Part shown: one piece after another, positions 41,631 to 54,120 of the stretch
Layout: each line of letters opens with the position of its first letter
Position numbering within the stretch: the first letter of the stretch is position 1
From: Cavia porcellus
Taxonomy: Eukaryota; Chordata; Mammalia; Rodentia; Caviidae
Direction: 5' to 3'
NCBI RefSeq assembly: GCF_034190915.1
Contig: NW_026947491.1
Span: 25,918,101-25,982,100, forward strand
Length of the DNA stretch: 64,000 nucleotides
Notes under the pieces: generated by a model
What the model was told of the DNA's origin: nothing
Seen by the model: only the letters and a program-made list of their open reading frames with translations
The model's database searches: none
Position numbers and translations under genes: made by a program

Positions 41631-41837
41631 CAGGGCTGGTGAACCTGTGGCACACATGGCACAGCAGGCACTAGAGCCCTCTCTGTCAGCATGTGACCAA
41701 GTCACCCTAGCATCACCCCAAGTCACAACTGAGTGTCGAATATTCAGGTTTAATTGCAGTGTTGGCACATTATGATAAATAAGTGGGTTTTGGGTTGCAG
41801 CTGGAGCACTCAGTTTCTAAAAGTTTCGCCATCACTG
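41631..41837. mobile_element. Short non-autonomous hAT DNA transposon
   Basis: 207 bp with hAT-style ends: starts CAGGGCTGGTGAACC and ends, in reverse complement, CAGTGATGGCGAAAC. Flanking 8-mers CTCCAGAA (41623-41630) and CTCTAGGG (41838-41845) agree at 5 of 8 and fit the hAT target preference around CTCTAG. The right part, 'gttggcacattatgataaat' and 'aagtgggttttgggttgcag', matches my memory of a mammalian hAT family with patchy host distribution. No transposase is present. Confidence 0.75.
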
Positions 41838-41845
41838 CTCTAGGG

Positions 41846-42730
41846 TAACTACTGCACTGGCAAGTAGAATCATGGCAGGAAATGTACTGTATTCTAATCC
41901 CCAAAGCACATGGGGATTGGGCATAAGTTGGACCCCCAGAATGCTAAGAATAACTTGCTGTGCCAATTCTCTACTGCTTAAGTGAGAGGTAAGTTCCCAA
42001 AAGAAGGATTTAGGTGAAGCTAGCAAGAGATGTTTTATAAAATCTTACACAAAGGCGTAAAGGATAAAGATAGACACAAAGCCCAAATACCTATTTGGTA
42101 ATTTGGGTTCAAGTTCCAATTATCCAACTATGTGATATAATAAACAAGACAGCCCTTATGACAAAGACCTTGAAGATTTAATTAGTATAACATAAATCAG
42201 TGTTAGATTTTAATTTTCAAAAATGGTTAACTCAACGTAGAGTATCTTTAAGAACAGAGGTAATAATTCTGCTTCATTCTGTAGTGTTCAAATTCCAATC
42301 TGAATATTAAATGTAGTTGTGATCTTAGAGAAACATGGGAAAACACTGAAATAATCCAAAAGAGTTAAAAAACAAAAGTGATGTTTCTTGAAACAAAATT
42401 ACAGGAAGCATAGTCAGAGAAACTGGGTACTTTTAATAAAGAGAAGATGATGCAAGGGTGATGATAGCTGCCTTGGACTACTTGGAGAGTGGTCATATGG
42501 CAGAAGAATTAAATTTCTTCCATTTTGCTTAAGCTCTAACTAAGAAATATACTGCATTTGGAGGGCAGGATTTATGGAATTTTCAGTTTGATGTCAGAAT
42601 TTTCAAAGCATAAATATATCAGCACAAAATGAGTCTTCACTGGTGCTGGTCACCATGAAAATATGGACTTTTGGTTGTAATAAGAACAGCTTAGGCTAGT
42701 GTGAGCAAGGAAAAAAGAAAGACAACTATC
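41846..42730. other. Intergenic sequence, possible MIR
   Basis: The stretch at 42080-42150 has a MIR-like 'gggttcaagttccaattatc'. Nothing else is recognised. Confidence 0.35.
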
Positions 42731-42734
42731 AACG

Positions 42735-42890
42735 TTTTAATGGTAGCACAAATTTCTGGAGCTCCTGCCATGTATTAGTCTCTATTCTAGATACTAGGTA
42801 TGTAACAATGAATAAAACAGAAGAAAACATCAAATATTTCTGGAATGTTGCATTCTGGTGGGGGGAATGGATGACAGAGCACAGGGCCGC
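42735..42890 (+). mobile_element. L2/MIR3-type relic
   Basis: 'gagctcctgccatgtattag', 'ctattctagatactaggtat', 'caatgaataaaacagaag' and 'gcattctggtggggggaatg' follow the well-known L2 order in the plus direction. Confidence 0.6.
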
Positions 42891-45140
42891 CACATGCAAG
42901 TGCTGCCCATTCTGTGATGTGTGGCAGCAGGCAGCCACGGGGGAGGTGAGTGGGGCAGAAATGAGAGGAGGGCACTGCCAAGGTTTGTGGGCAGCACCAA
43001 TGGCCCAGAGGACAGGGCAGTGTTTTGCACAATGATAGAAGGTGCTGCATGTGGTGACAACCTGTCAGAGACAGAAGAACAAACTACAGCTCATGTTCCA
43101 GTCTCATGGGGCTTTGTGGAGAGATGCTGGACAGAAGGACAGGACCCATTAATCACCATAAGTTGGTGATGTCTGTGGGAGCCTGAGGCTGTGAAGTCAC
43201 CATGGCCAGAGGCAGGGGACAGTCAGGGACACAGGGCCCAGGAGACCACTGTCGAGATCTGGTTTGGTCCAGCTGAGGGTAAGTGAGCAGGAGAAAGGCC
43301 AGGAGTGAGGTGTTCAGGTGACCTAGGGACATGTGCTGGACCTACCTAGGAGGAGGAAAGTGCATGCCCACTCTCATAGCTAGGTCTACAGCAAGTGAGA
43401 TCTGGTTCTTACAGGCTAGTCCGCCACTTAGCTTTCCTTTCCTGTCTTTTTTGGTGTCTCCGCTGCCATAAACCACATTAGCTGAGGTGGTCTCAGCTAC
43501 CTGGAGTATAGATCACCCCTTCAGATTTCATGGCTCCTTCCCCAGAGTCCCTCTTAGCAGCACTGACCCTAGGACCCAAACAGAACTCTTTTTTTTCTCT
43601 TATTTTTATTACGTAATGATAGCATTTATCACAGGGAATTTGTACCTCTGCATGCTAGATCTTGTTTCTTTTTTTCCTATTCCCAAATAGAACTCTTAAA
43701 CAGCCACAATGTAAGCAAAGATTCCTTGTGATGTAAAATACAAAGAGGGTGGGTTTTTTTTTTTTTTTTTTTTTGAGGGTGAAAACTCCCTACCGTGAAC
43801 AGAATTAGAACAGAGAAGTCAATGAAATAAAAGATGTGAGGTATTTGTTTGTATAAAAAGACAGAGAGAAAGGAGCGTACTTAGGGCCAAAGTAACTCAC
43901 ATTTTGCGTATGTGTAGGTGTTTCCTTATGTACACTGTTTGTTAGAGTTAGACTCCAAAGCCTGCTGTGGTCAGTGAAAGCCACAGAAGCAGAGGATAGG
44001 CCTGCAGTGAGGCCAGCAGGACTTGTAACCCTACCTTCTTACCCAAGGCGATACTGACTGGTGTACAATTGCTATTTATGAGGCTCTGAATATACAAAGG
44101 AAAATGTCACCCACAGAGTTAATTCTTTTCCACAGCAGTATTTGGGCTAAGAAGCTCTAGGGTCAGAAAGCAAAACTTTCTGGTTTTCCATTTGTATTTA
44201 ACACTTTGTCAGACTTGGATAACCACCCTGTCTTGGCAGTGAGTCTTAATCTTTTGGAGCTATAGGTATTTTTTAATATTTTACGAAAACTGCTGACCTC
44301 TCCTCTGAAAAACAAATGTACAGACACAATTTCACATAAAATCTCATGAAGCTTACCATGTTCCTGAGCTACCAGGAACCCAAATTAATAAAATAAAACA
44401 GCAGCTCTAAGGCTTAAATGTGAAAGTTATGCCTTGGATTATTCAACAAACCACCTAATTCCACAGATATTGCTTTCAATAATATTTTTTTTCATTTTCT
44501 AAATCTGCTTATAAGTATTTACAGACATAAAATGTGCATGTACAGACATAATGTGTGCATTTTCAAGATAAATTTGGAAAGAATGGCATCAGAGATGCCC
44601 TGGCTAAAAGTGATTCAAAAAATGTGCTTTAAGGGAGAAGAAGGAATGCGAACTGGGAATTCAATCTGCTGTGCTTTCTATATTTTCCTCTTTGTCATCA
44701 TGGCAAGGAGATTATTTGACCTACTTATTCTTTTTTGCTTCATTTTAATAAAAATACTGATGATTAGATATTTGAGATTATCCATTTGAATCCTTTCAAG
44801 TTTTTGTACACACAAATCACTTGGAAGGCTTATTTAAATGCAAAATTTTAAAGTTCTGTTCCAGAATGCCTCCTTCAGTAGGTCTTGTACAAAGCCCAAC
44901 AGTCTCCAGTCTAACCATCTCCCCAGGGAGTCACATGCCCACAGGTACCAAGACTCCTTGGCAAAGGCATGAATTCCTTCTGCTGTAAAGATGATCCAGC
45001 TGCTTCTGGGTCCTACTCTGATGCTGGACAGATTCGTTTAACCTATTGCAGGAGATGAAGTAGGCGAACACTGCAAGCTCATTTCTGTCTCTTTAAATTG
45101 TACCGCCTTTAGTCAAAAATGTTGTCCATATAGTCATGAG
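42891..45140. other. Intergenic sequence, nothing recognised
   Basis: Holds a T21 run (43754-43774). Overlapping ORFs at 42.8-43.2 kb are open on both strands because of local GC content and have no domain. Confidence 0.4.
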
Positions 45141-45395
45141 ACCTTCATTTAGATGATGTCATATTTTAGCTGTTCTGTGTTTCCTGACTACCATATGCAA
45201 GATAGATCTTATCACTCCCCGTTCTGGAACATCGTGTTAATCTTACCTTCAGCCTTTACCTCAGCCCTGATTGCAGGTTTATCGGGTGTCTGTGCTACTT
45301 CATGAAGACAGGAACCAGTTTCGTTCACATATGGGACAGCTCCTACTACCCAGCTGGGAACTTATGAAATAATCAACTAAGAAAAGTGTTATATA
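45141..45395 (+). mobile_element. L2 LINE 3' end fragment
   Basis: 'atgaagacaggaaccagttt', 'gttcacatatgg..cag' and 'tacccagctgggaactta' follow the L2 3' end consensus order. Diverged. Confidence 0.45.
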
Positions 45396-45689
45396 AATAG
45401 CGTAAACCTTTTTTTCAGCTTTATGGCCTTATACCCTCCCTTGGACATGTAGCTATCTACCTAATATTTACAAACATTTTCCAAGCTTTCATTTCAGCAG
45501 TTATTAAAACAATAAAATTAGGTAACAATGTTCAGACAAAAAAAAAAAAAACCCAAAGTAGTTATTTTAATGTGATGGAAACTCAACTCATTAGTCAATG
45601 TGACTGAGACACTATGGTAGTCAAACAGAGAAAGCAAGAAGTGAAAAGAAGCAACTCTTTAGGGACGAAGAGGAAGCTGGCATCTCACC

Positions 45690-45850
45690 AGTTTTCATTC
45701 ATCATTGCAATAAATACATATTGCAGGTGACCCACTTTATGCCAAATATGGGCCCAGGTCACGGATACAGGAGATAATAAAATGGAAAAGCAGTCAACAC
45801 CTTAAAAAGCTCTTACAGTACTAAAAGGAAAAGGGAGAAAAATACACAAT
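45690..45850 (+). mobile_element. L2/MIR3-type relic
   Basis: 'atttattgcaggtgac..tatgccaaatatgg' followed by 'cacggatacaggagataata' and 'aaagctcttacagtac' matches the order of L2 segments with 'gagcttacat'. Confidence 0.4.
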
Positions 45851-45884
45851 ATAAATATAGTCTAGTATACTCAAAGGTAATAAT

Positions 45885-46065
45885 GGTTTTGGAAGATTAA
45901 ATGTAATCTAGTTAGATAAGTAAGCAAAATTCTTCCAGGCCTGGAAGAACACTAGGGACTTTGCCCTCCCATAGTAAATATTTTAAAAATAGTACATTTA
46001 CAAGAAACAATTTTTTCCATACCCGGAGAGGACAGAAACTGTAGAAGAGAAGAAAAGGAAGAGGA
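45885..46065 (+). repeat. 180-bp direct duplication, copy 1
   Basis: About 85-90 percent identical to 48247-48420 by eye. Exact blocks include 'aacactagggactttgccct' and 'atagtacatttacaag'. The copies are 2.36 kb apart in the same orientation. Confidence 0.85.
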
Positions 46066-46120
46066 AGAGAAGGGAAGGGGAAGGAAGAAAAGGGGAGGGG
46101 AGAGGAGGGAAGGGGAGCAG
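46020..46120. repeat. Polypurine run (GGGGAA/GGAA-rich)
   Basis: From about 46040 to 46118 the plus strand is almost entirely purine, with GGGAAGGGGAAGG-like mirror pieces. Such tracts can form triplex (H-DNA) in supercoiled DNA. Confidence 0.8.
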
Positions 46121-46840
46121 GCCACTGCTGGGAGCAGGAAGATGGCAAGAATGGGAAAAAGTAGAATCAGAGAGATGGCAGCACGGAGAGTCCTGATCTG
46201 TGGTGGTTTTGTGTCAACACAACTCATTTCTTGCTAACTTTAAAGCAGAAGTGAACACGGGAGTTTCAGCTATGGAGTCCAACTTCTGCCTAGTAAGGGA
46301 TGGAACTTTTTACATGGCAGCAAGACTACGATTAGAGGAAAATTCCTTGGACAGACAATCACATTGGCATATTCTTCTAATTTATATTTTAAATAGTGGA
46401 AGTATTCCCAGAGGCTTAGTGACAGATGCATCTTCTACAAATGTATTTAACTCCAATCTCCACACAACTGGCTGAAGATTCACCTCCCTCTAGATTTGAG
46501 CAATTTTTAAAGGCAAGTAGATTTGGAAATATAAACCCATGGCTAATCCACTGAAAGAAAAACAGAGTTCACTTCAACAGCATTGCAAAATGACACCTTC
46601 TCCACCCCATCTGTTGTTTCTTTAAGCATTAAGTTCTGGGAAACCTTGTATCTCCAGCTACGTGAAGGAAAAAACAGGTCAGGAAGCAGTAGGTACACAG
46701 GCAGAGGGGTGGTAGTGGAGCTGGTGTGAGGGCTGCGGTCGAAGGGACACAGGTGTGAGTTCAGTATGGCTCCTTCCCGGTAGTACAGCTTTGGCTCAGT
46801 TATTTAGCCTCTGCTTCCAAGGCCTACCGTCCTGCTTAAG
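46121..46840. other. Intergenic sequence, nothing recognised
   Basis: The 91-codon plus-strand ORF at 46200-46475 has no known domain. No repeat call is possible. Confidence 0.4.
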
Positions 46841-47050
46841 GTCATGGCCCCTGGTCCTAGATAGCTGGGCCCAAATTATTTCTTCACTAACTCCTTGTTA
46901 TGTGACCTTGAGAAATTTACTTAACCTCTAAAGTACTTCCATTTTACTGACTGTAGAATAGCAATAGCATCTACCTCAAGGGTGGTTTGAAGATGAAGTG
47001 GCTAGGAATTTTGTTAAGTATATACAGTGCAGCCTGATAATTGAACAGCA
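46841..47050 (+). mobile_element. MIR SINE
   Basis: 'ttatgtgaccttgagaaatt', 'acttaacctctaaagtactt', 'ctgtagaatagcaatagcat' and 'ctacctcaagggtggtttga' in MIR order; one of the clearest MIRs in the window. Confidence 0.75.
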
Positions 47051-47139
47051 TCGTTTAAGTGTTTGCTCTTTTAGTAAGAGGATGTAATAACTCACAAGGC
47101 ATTTGAAATAATGGGATGACTTCTTGGAAGAGCTAGTAA

Positions 47140-47335
47140 ATCATGGAGTTGGGATCACAGACACCTGTGAACTTGTGACCAGATTATGTGTGTTTAAATT
47201 TTGCCTGTGCCACAAAGCTATATGACCACAGGCTAACCATAGTCACTAGACCATCTAGATGCCATTTTTCCTATCTCTGAAACAAAATTAAAAGGTTTGT
47301 TCATAATATTATATGGTAATTTAAAATACAAGTTA
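47140..47335 (+). mobile_element. MIR SINE, second copy
   Basis: 'gtttaaattttgcctgtgcc', 'acaaagctatatgaccacag', 'tttttcctatctctgaaaca' follow MIR. It lies 90 bp after the previous MIR. Confidence 0.6.
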
Positions 47336-48246
47336 AATGGTATTCAAACATTCAAAACGCTCCAAATTCAAAACTTTTCAAATATCAACAATGCCACCAG
47401 TGGGAAATTCCACATCTGACCTCAAATGATGGGTCACAGTCAAAACACAGGGACACTAAAAATATTGTATAAAATTACCTTCAAGCTATGCATATAAGCG
47501 TTTTTGAAACAGAAACAAATTGTTTTACTAGAGTATATGCAAATAACCCCAAATCCAAAAATGTTTAAAATTTGAGACATTCTTGATCCTAAGTATGTCA
47601 AACAATAGACCTCCAACTTGTACTATAAATATGGTGGGCACAGTGCCTGACCTACAGAGGAAAACAGATGTCAGAGGAAAACAGATTGTTCACACACATT
47701 GACCCCTGATTGGTGTATAGCGTCTGAGCAAGAATCTTTGTTTTCTTCATGGTCAATTGTGTTGTTCTTATTGCAAAATTGGTTCTTGCTATGAGCTCAA
47801 TACTTTCCAGCCTGTAACAGCTGTTTGCAGCATATTTATAGATGATGCCATGAATCTATTTATATGATGTTTCCAAAGAAAAGAATGGTCCCTTTTCTGA
47901 AGTTGAGGTGATCATGTTGTCATCCCAAAACTTCAATATTGTTCAGCAACCCTTGACGATGATTAACGTGGAAGGGGTGGTCCTGGAGTACTAGCAGTAC
48001 AGTGTGTCCTCAACAAGCCGGTGGGAGACACTAACAGTTAACAAAGGGCTCCCAGTAAGTGTGATGAAGAGAATAACAAGGTCATGACAAGGAATTATTA
48101 CAAAATTTAAGCAGCTCAGAGGGTTGTTCTTTTATAGATGAGAAATGGCTGGGACAGGGGTCAAAAGGTTGAGCTTGCCAGTAGAAAGGAGAAGAGGAAA
48201 ATAGCTTAGACAGACTGGGTAAAAGCATATGTAAATAACTTGACAC
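47336..48246. other. Intergenic sequence, nothing recognised
   Basis: AT-rich. 47330-47600 has L1-like texture but no reliable match. Confidence 0.35.
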
Positions 48247-48420
48247 ATTTGGAAAATTAAAAGTAACTTAGCTAGATACGTAAGCAGAATTCTTCCAGCC
48301 CAGGAAGAGGAACACTAGGGACTTTGCCCTCCCATAGTAGATATTTAGAAAATAGTACATTTACAAGGAACAGTTTTTTCCAGATATGCAGAGGACAGGA
48401 ACTGTAGGAAGAGAATCAAG
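48247..48420 (+). repeat. 180-bp direct duplication, copy 2
   Basis: Partner of 45885-46065; see there. Sequence beyond 48420 is unlike the sequence beyond the first copy. Confidence 0.85.
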
Positions 48421-48989
48421 CAAAGTGAGCCTTAGGAGGAAAGAGTTCCTTCAACCTGCAGTGAGCCCTGCTGAATGCCTCCATTCCCCATGTGAATAGG
48501 AGTTCTCAGAGGAAACTGCATCTGTACTACAGATCCTACAAAATACTTTTCCTTGATTGACCAGGATGTGGTGATTGTGGAGAGATGGGAGGCTATATTA
48601 TCACAAAGGAACTTAGTCCTCTGAATAGCTACATACTATCAACCTCTGTGTCTGACTTAATGTCCTGGAGGGTATGGGACAAAACTCTCAGGATGGATCA
48701 TAATACTCAGCAGACCTCCAGTTTTCTTCAACCCAAAGGCTATATGTGTTGTGAGATCACTACTGACATCTTATAGAAGAGATTTTCCTGCCCTGCTGCA
48801 GTCTGCCTACCTACTGCTCCTACCAATGATACTGGTTCAAGTATTGATTGATGTCTTTCTTTTGTTCATGTATACAAAAACCATGAAAGTTCATGTAGGC
48901 TCTTACCCAATGGGACATATCATTCAGGCTAATTGGAACTCATATTCACAGACCATGATTTATGGGACACCAGTTAGAAAGATTTAAGG

Positions 48990-49298
48990 CCAAACTGGCA
49001 GGGTGATGGATCCTGCAGGTTCTACAGAAAAGCCAATACAGCTGAGGTTACGTTGTTTACCTGGGCATGCACTAAAGCTGGAACGCAGATGAATTTTGTG
49101 TTATTTATATTGCTTGTACCTGTGTTTGAGTGAATAAAAGTAGGATGCCCCAGATGCTTGGGGCTCCTCTGCCCACTAGAGGCAAGATCCCCTGGCTGCT
49201 ACATGTCACTCTCTCTATGGCTCTTTGCCTTTCATCCTTGTTTGCCTCAGGTTCAGGGTGACAAACTTGTAGACGAATGGGGTGAGCCAGTCCCACAC
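48990..49298 (+). mobile_element. 3' part of an ERV LTR (class II-like)
   Basis: A TATA-like 'ttatttatatt' (49100), AATAAA at 49133-49138 and an end near 49298 are followed at once by a lysine-type primer-binding site. The left edge is uncertain. No internal retroviral gene is recognised downstream, so the element is truncated. Confidence 0.5.
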
Positions 49299-49300
49299 AA

Positions 49301-49318
49301 GTTGCACCCGAACAGGGA
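49301..49318 (+). other. tRNA-Lys3-like primer-binding site relic
   Basis: TTGCACCCGAACAGGGAC differs from the standard tRNA-Lys3 site at two of 18 bases and sits a few bases after the LTR end. Confidence 0.65.
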
Positions 49319-49689
49319 CGTGGCCCAGAGCAGGTTAGGTCCCCACAATGGTCATTCATATTTAGTTCAGAATAAACTATTTCCTAACATCATTTAAAGT
49401 AGAGGCTTTGTTTTGTTTTGTTTTGTGTATGCAGCACACAAATAAGGCGAAACTCCATGAGCTTAAGGCTAAAATAACTACCATAGGCTAAAAGCAAAAT
49501 AAATCCAGAAGCTCCAGAACTTCTGAACACTGAGTAGCCAAACTGCTCATCATGGAACACTTGTTGATTTCAGCTGAACAGTCCTCACATCACAGTAAGG
49601 CTAAATTAGCCCTGCATGAAGGCTGCCCTAGACAGGTCTCAATAAATATTTAAAGAAAAACAACCCTTAAAACAATTAAGCCAACTCTT

Positions 49690-50240
49690 AAGAAACTAAT
49701 TTTTGGTGTGCCTGAATTTGCTAAAACAAATTCAACCTGTTTTGAAGAAGAGTAAAATTCAAATGAATTTTTTAAAAAGCTTAGCATGCAAGGTTCACAG
49801 AATCCAATAAAAGATCATCAGGCCAGCAAATTTTGACCTATCACCCAGTCAATAGAAACATCCCAAATAACACATGACTATGGTTAAAAGAGAAATGGGG
49901 AATGTTAAATGAACATAAGCCAGAGGATAATGGAAAAACATTGATGAAGTAGTAAAAGAAAAACATTCTACAACTCTACATACAGTGAAAATATCTTTTA
50001 AAAAATAAAAGTGAAATGAACTTTTTCAGACAGTCTGAAGCTGGGAGGACGTGGCCCAAGTTAAAATGGTCACAGGTAACTGATGCAGTGAAACCACCGA
50101 TGAGAGATCACTGCTGGCATGCCTATGTTTGATGTATCCCAGAGCAATAATGAAATACATGTGAAAAAGGATTTTACTTTTAGGACTCAAGTGAATAAAC
50201 AGTTTTGGGATTGTAGAGAAGATAGTGAGCAATCTTACTT
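49690..50240 (+). mobile_element. Old L1M/HAL1-type ORF1 region
   Basis: 'gaatccaataaaagatcatc..caataga', then after a gap 'tacatacagtgaaaatatct' and 'aaagtgaaatgaactttttc' follow the L1M ORF1 text in order. Diverged and non-coding. Confidence 0.5.
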
Positions 50241-52925
50241 ATGAGGACATGAGGAAGTTCCTCTTGAAGTCTATATCTTAAAATTGGGGTCACTCTTTAC
50301 ACCTAAGCACAGAATTTCTGCAATGTCTTATCCAATAGTGTATATGAAGATGCTTGAAAAATTGGAAAATGCTATTTAAAGGTACCATTTTCATTAATAT
50401 TATTAAGGATAATATTATACCAATATATATGCCCCAAATGCTTAAGCAGATTGGAGGTGCCTTGAGATCTGGTGATGCTCTGGGAATGATACATAGGAAG
50501 AATTTATCATCTCTAGAGAGCAGCCTTGTTATTCCCCCATCTGGTCACTGGTCACAATATGTCTATGGAGAATGCTATTACAAATGCACAGCTGATGTGA
50601 ATAGATACGAATAGTGTTTAAGAAAACAAGTGCATCTTAGGGAGAAAAATACTGCCACACTGAAGACCAAAATGAAATGCAGAAAAATATCAGAATGGCT
50701 GCCTTCTACTGATCTCTGTGCAACTTTAGCATAAACTCACAATATTTATTTGCAAGTCCTATTTTTCAAGCTCCTGAAAAACATTGTGAGTTATAGGCAG
50801 GAGTTCATAATTATTACTATGCCTGGGATTCAGAAGTGCAAAGTGGGGACCCAGTGAAGCTGTTGAGCTTATTATAGCTGCATCCTTTTCACCAATGGTC
50901 CAGAAGAGAGATTCTGTTTACAACTATGAAGTTCCATTAAAGTGTGGAAATAACTCACTGACATTTAGAACTGGAATTTCAAATTACAGTACATATCTCA
51001 ATTAGAGAAAACACAGAGGCACAGCAAGTTTCCTTCTAAAAAAGGTCCCCTGGGGAGGTAGAAGAGGTAAACAAGCACACTAACTAGACGGATAGAGGCT
51101 GGGGCCCCGGAGACAAGCAGTAGCATTGAGTTCAAGCATAAAAAGCCAAAGTGCAACACTGCACAACTCTGTCCTCTACAATTATACAAAGAGTTTGGAA
51201 AGATAATTACAGGTTTGAGAATTAAAATTATGACAGAAAGATTAAACAGAGCACTGCGATTCAGTCTAAACTAGAGAGCAATGGAAGTTGATGGGAAGTT
51301 AATACTCTTCACATAAATAAAGAGCCCTTGTCCTAAGCATGGTGCTGGGGCAGGGAGTTCACAGGAAAGTCCTGAAAGAAAGTTGTTTAAAATTTGTAAA
51401 AAACAAAATTCAACTGTGTAGATCATAAAGAAGCTATAAATCTTGACATGGTAAATAATAAATACTTAACAAGTACCAAAATACAATGGTGCCTCTGAGA
51501 CCTCTATTGGGGCGCTCATCTATTTCTTTAGAGAGGTCATGAGCAGCAAAGGTCGAACTGGGAGTGGGAATGACAACAGGAAATGTTCCTGCCCCTGGAA
51601 GGGCTGCCCAGTTCTACAGAAAGTGTGAGCCCCCGAAGGAAGTGTGAGAATTTCGGCCAGAGATGATGTGGTATGCTTGCCAACCTCAAAAAGTAGCTCA
51701 AGAATGCAGGCATATAGAATACAAGGTTGGATAAAACCAAAGGGCTATCATTTGCCTGATTTGTGGCACTGCTTTTGTATATTATTTTGGTTAATTCTAC
51801 AGTACTACATGCAGAGGTTGTCCATCGAGGTTGTACATCAGTGTAGCATTAATGCACATTCTCTGAGCTCTCAGTGGCTGAGTCCAGTAGGGGTTCTGTT
51901 CTGGGCTAGGGCTTATACAGTTATGTAGTTACTCAGTATTGTGAGCAGAACTGTCATAGACTCAGTGCTCCCAACAACACGTCTTTATCATCTCACTTTG
52001 TGTGGATCCGCCCTCTGTTCAGAGTCCCCAGAAGACTTTGATCAAGCTGCTCAGATTACAGCCCAGTGTGAGGCTCAGCTAGGGCAAGATCTGTTTGTTG
52101 TCTGCCGCAGTCAGCTGCCTGTCCGCTGATAGACTGAGCTTCCCCATTTCTTGTTGACTATCCACGGGTCTTCTCAGGTCTTTGTCAACATGACAGCTTC
52201 CCTTTTGAAAGCAAGCCAAGGATAGATGTCCAGAAAGCCAGACATTGCCATATTACATAACATCATCATGTAAGTGATTGCCTATCATCTTTGCTATGTT
52301 CTGTCATCAGTTAGAAGTAAATTATAGGCCTTGCACACCTTTACAGGGAACAGATTACAGACAGGTTTGAGAGCATCAGGAAGTAGGGAAAATTGAGAGT
52401 ATGCTTATTCGCCACAGTAGTGCTGCAGATCTACTGATCAGAAGGGCTCCCCAACTTAATGCACTAGCTTAAACGCATTAGTAAGTGGTGGAGTTGATGT
52501 TCTCCTTTGTATAACTCAGACTGTAACACTCAACTACAAAGAGCTTTCTGTTGTGACTAGAAGATTAGTTTTTGTGTCTTGTAGCTGATGGAAATTAAGA
52601 GTCAGTTTCATTTTAAGACAGCTGATGATTGAGTTTGAACATGAGAAGATGAGACTAGAGACAAGACGCACTTTGGAGAGTCTTACAAAAGTTCAGATGT
52701 GAGGTGATGGGAAGCTTAACGGGAACAATGATACGAGTGATGGAGTGTTGGAGATGCATGTAGGTGATACTGGGGATGTGAGTAAAATTGATAGGAGTTG
52801 CTGACTAAGGGCTGGTGGTAGGGGTACAGATAGGCAAAGTCAAAGTCCCAGGTCCTGATGGCTGGGTTTATGAATAAGGGCTCGTGCTCCTCTGGGTCCG
52901 CCCTCTTCTTCATCAACTCGCTCCA
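50241..52925. other. Intergenic sequence, nothing recognised
   Basis: Several 60-95-codon ORFs occur on both strands, none with a domain. No clear SINE, L1 or LTR was seen, although old repeats may be hidden. Confidence 0.4.
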
Positions 52926-53250
52926 ATGATCTTGCTTTATTTCTACTTCTAGGACACATCTAGCCTCTTCCATACAGTAGCCTTTGTTGCTCTCATTTCC
53001 TAGAATACCGTCCTCAAGACTCATGGTTACAGACTCGACTCTTAGGCTCCCTCTCTATCCTCTTTCACAAAGCATCTATCCCTGGATAAAATTATCCTGA
53101 TATTATTGGTTTATTTGGTTTTTTCCTTGCTAGTAACACAAACTCTTGGAACACAGGAACATGTTTATGCTGCTTGTTGTTGTGGGTCTAGAACAAGACA
53201 TGATGTGTGGTTAGGAGTCAGTGCCTTAGGACAAATGGCTGACCAAACAA
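52926..53250 (+). mobile_element. L2 LINE 3' end fragment (tentative)
   Basis: Cys-poor text, 'agcctcttccatac', 'acaaagcatctatccctgg', 'cttggaacacaggaacatgt' and 'agtgccttaggacaaatgg' approximate the L2 3' end order. Confidence 0.4.
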
Positions 53251-53522
53251 AGCAATGAGATACTGAGGCATCTTAGTGGTCAGACAGCGGTGAAGTAGGA
53301 CAAAGGCAGAAAAGATCCATACCATGTTGTGGACTGAGGGGGCTGTGGGAATTTAAAGTTTCAGAGAAAAGGATTTTGGAAATAGAAATGTGAAAGCTGT
53401 GACTACGAGAATGGATGGAGCATGATGTGTGTCCCTAAGTGGGAGGAACCGAGGAAGAGAGAGTGGTGATGGACTCAGAGCTCTGGGTGAAAGGCAAAGC
53501 GTGAGGCAGGGGAGGAGACCCA

Positions 53523-53596
53523 GTGGGATCACCTGTGCTTAGGTCTTTGGAGACCCAAAGGGATCACCTGTGCTTAGGTCTGGAAGGAAGGCATCA
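53523..53596 (+). repeat. 35-bp tandem duplication
   Basis: 'gatcacctgtgcttaggtct' starts at 53527 and again at 53562; the unit is 35 bp with two mismatches elsewhere. Confidence 0.85.
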
Positions 53597-53954
53597 GGAC
53601 CTGCCTGGCCAAGACAGATGAAAAACTGGCTGGGTAGGATTGCAATGGCTCCACATGGGGGTGGAGTTTTAAGGACAGTCCTACAAGGTCAGCCCTCTCC
53701 TTAGCCCTGCTTCTTAGAAAAGTGAAGGATGAATGAAACAATAACTTACTGCTAAGTTTAAGTTTTAGGTCCTAGATTCAGGCTAAATAAACTGAATTCA
53801 GGACCTTCACTTTAAATTATTTTATACCTTTGTCCCAGGAGATGATCAGAGTGCAGAGCTCATTCTTTTGATTCTTGACTCCCAGATTTATTTTGGAACA
53901 AAATTGTGTAACTTACAGAAAGCAACAATGCTAACCCCCTTTTCCAGTTTGTCG

Positions 53955-54120
53955 GTTCATCCTCAGATACTTATTGGGTGCTTACTCTAGTAGCATGGGG
54001 CACTGTTCATTTTACATTCATGATGCTTTTTAATGTTCTTAATCATCAATAGGGCCTTGTACAGAGGTATTATTTCTCATTGATAAAGAAAAAAATTTTC
54101 AGCATCTCCCACAGTGCTGG
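53955..54120 (+). mobile_element. MIRb/L2-type relic
   Basis: 'cttattgggtgcttactcta', 'gggcactgttcattttacat', 'gtattatttctcattgataa' follow the usual order of the MIR3/L2 tail. Confidence 0.6.

Noticed and set aside
48585..48987. ORFs with a hydrophobic run, considered as env remnant of the 49-kb LTR
   Set aside because: No envelope motif, and they lie 5' of an LTR followed by a primer-binding site, the wrong side for env of that element.
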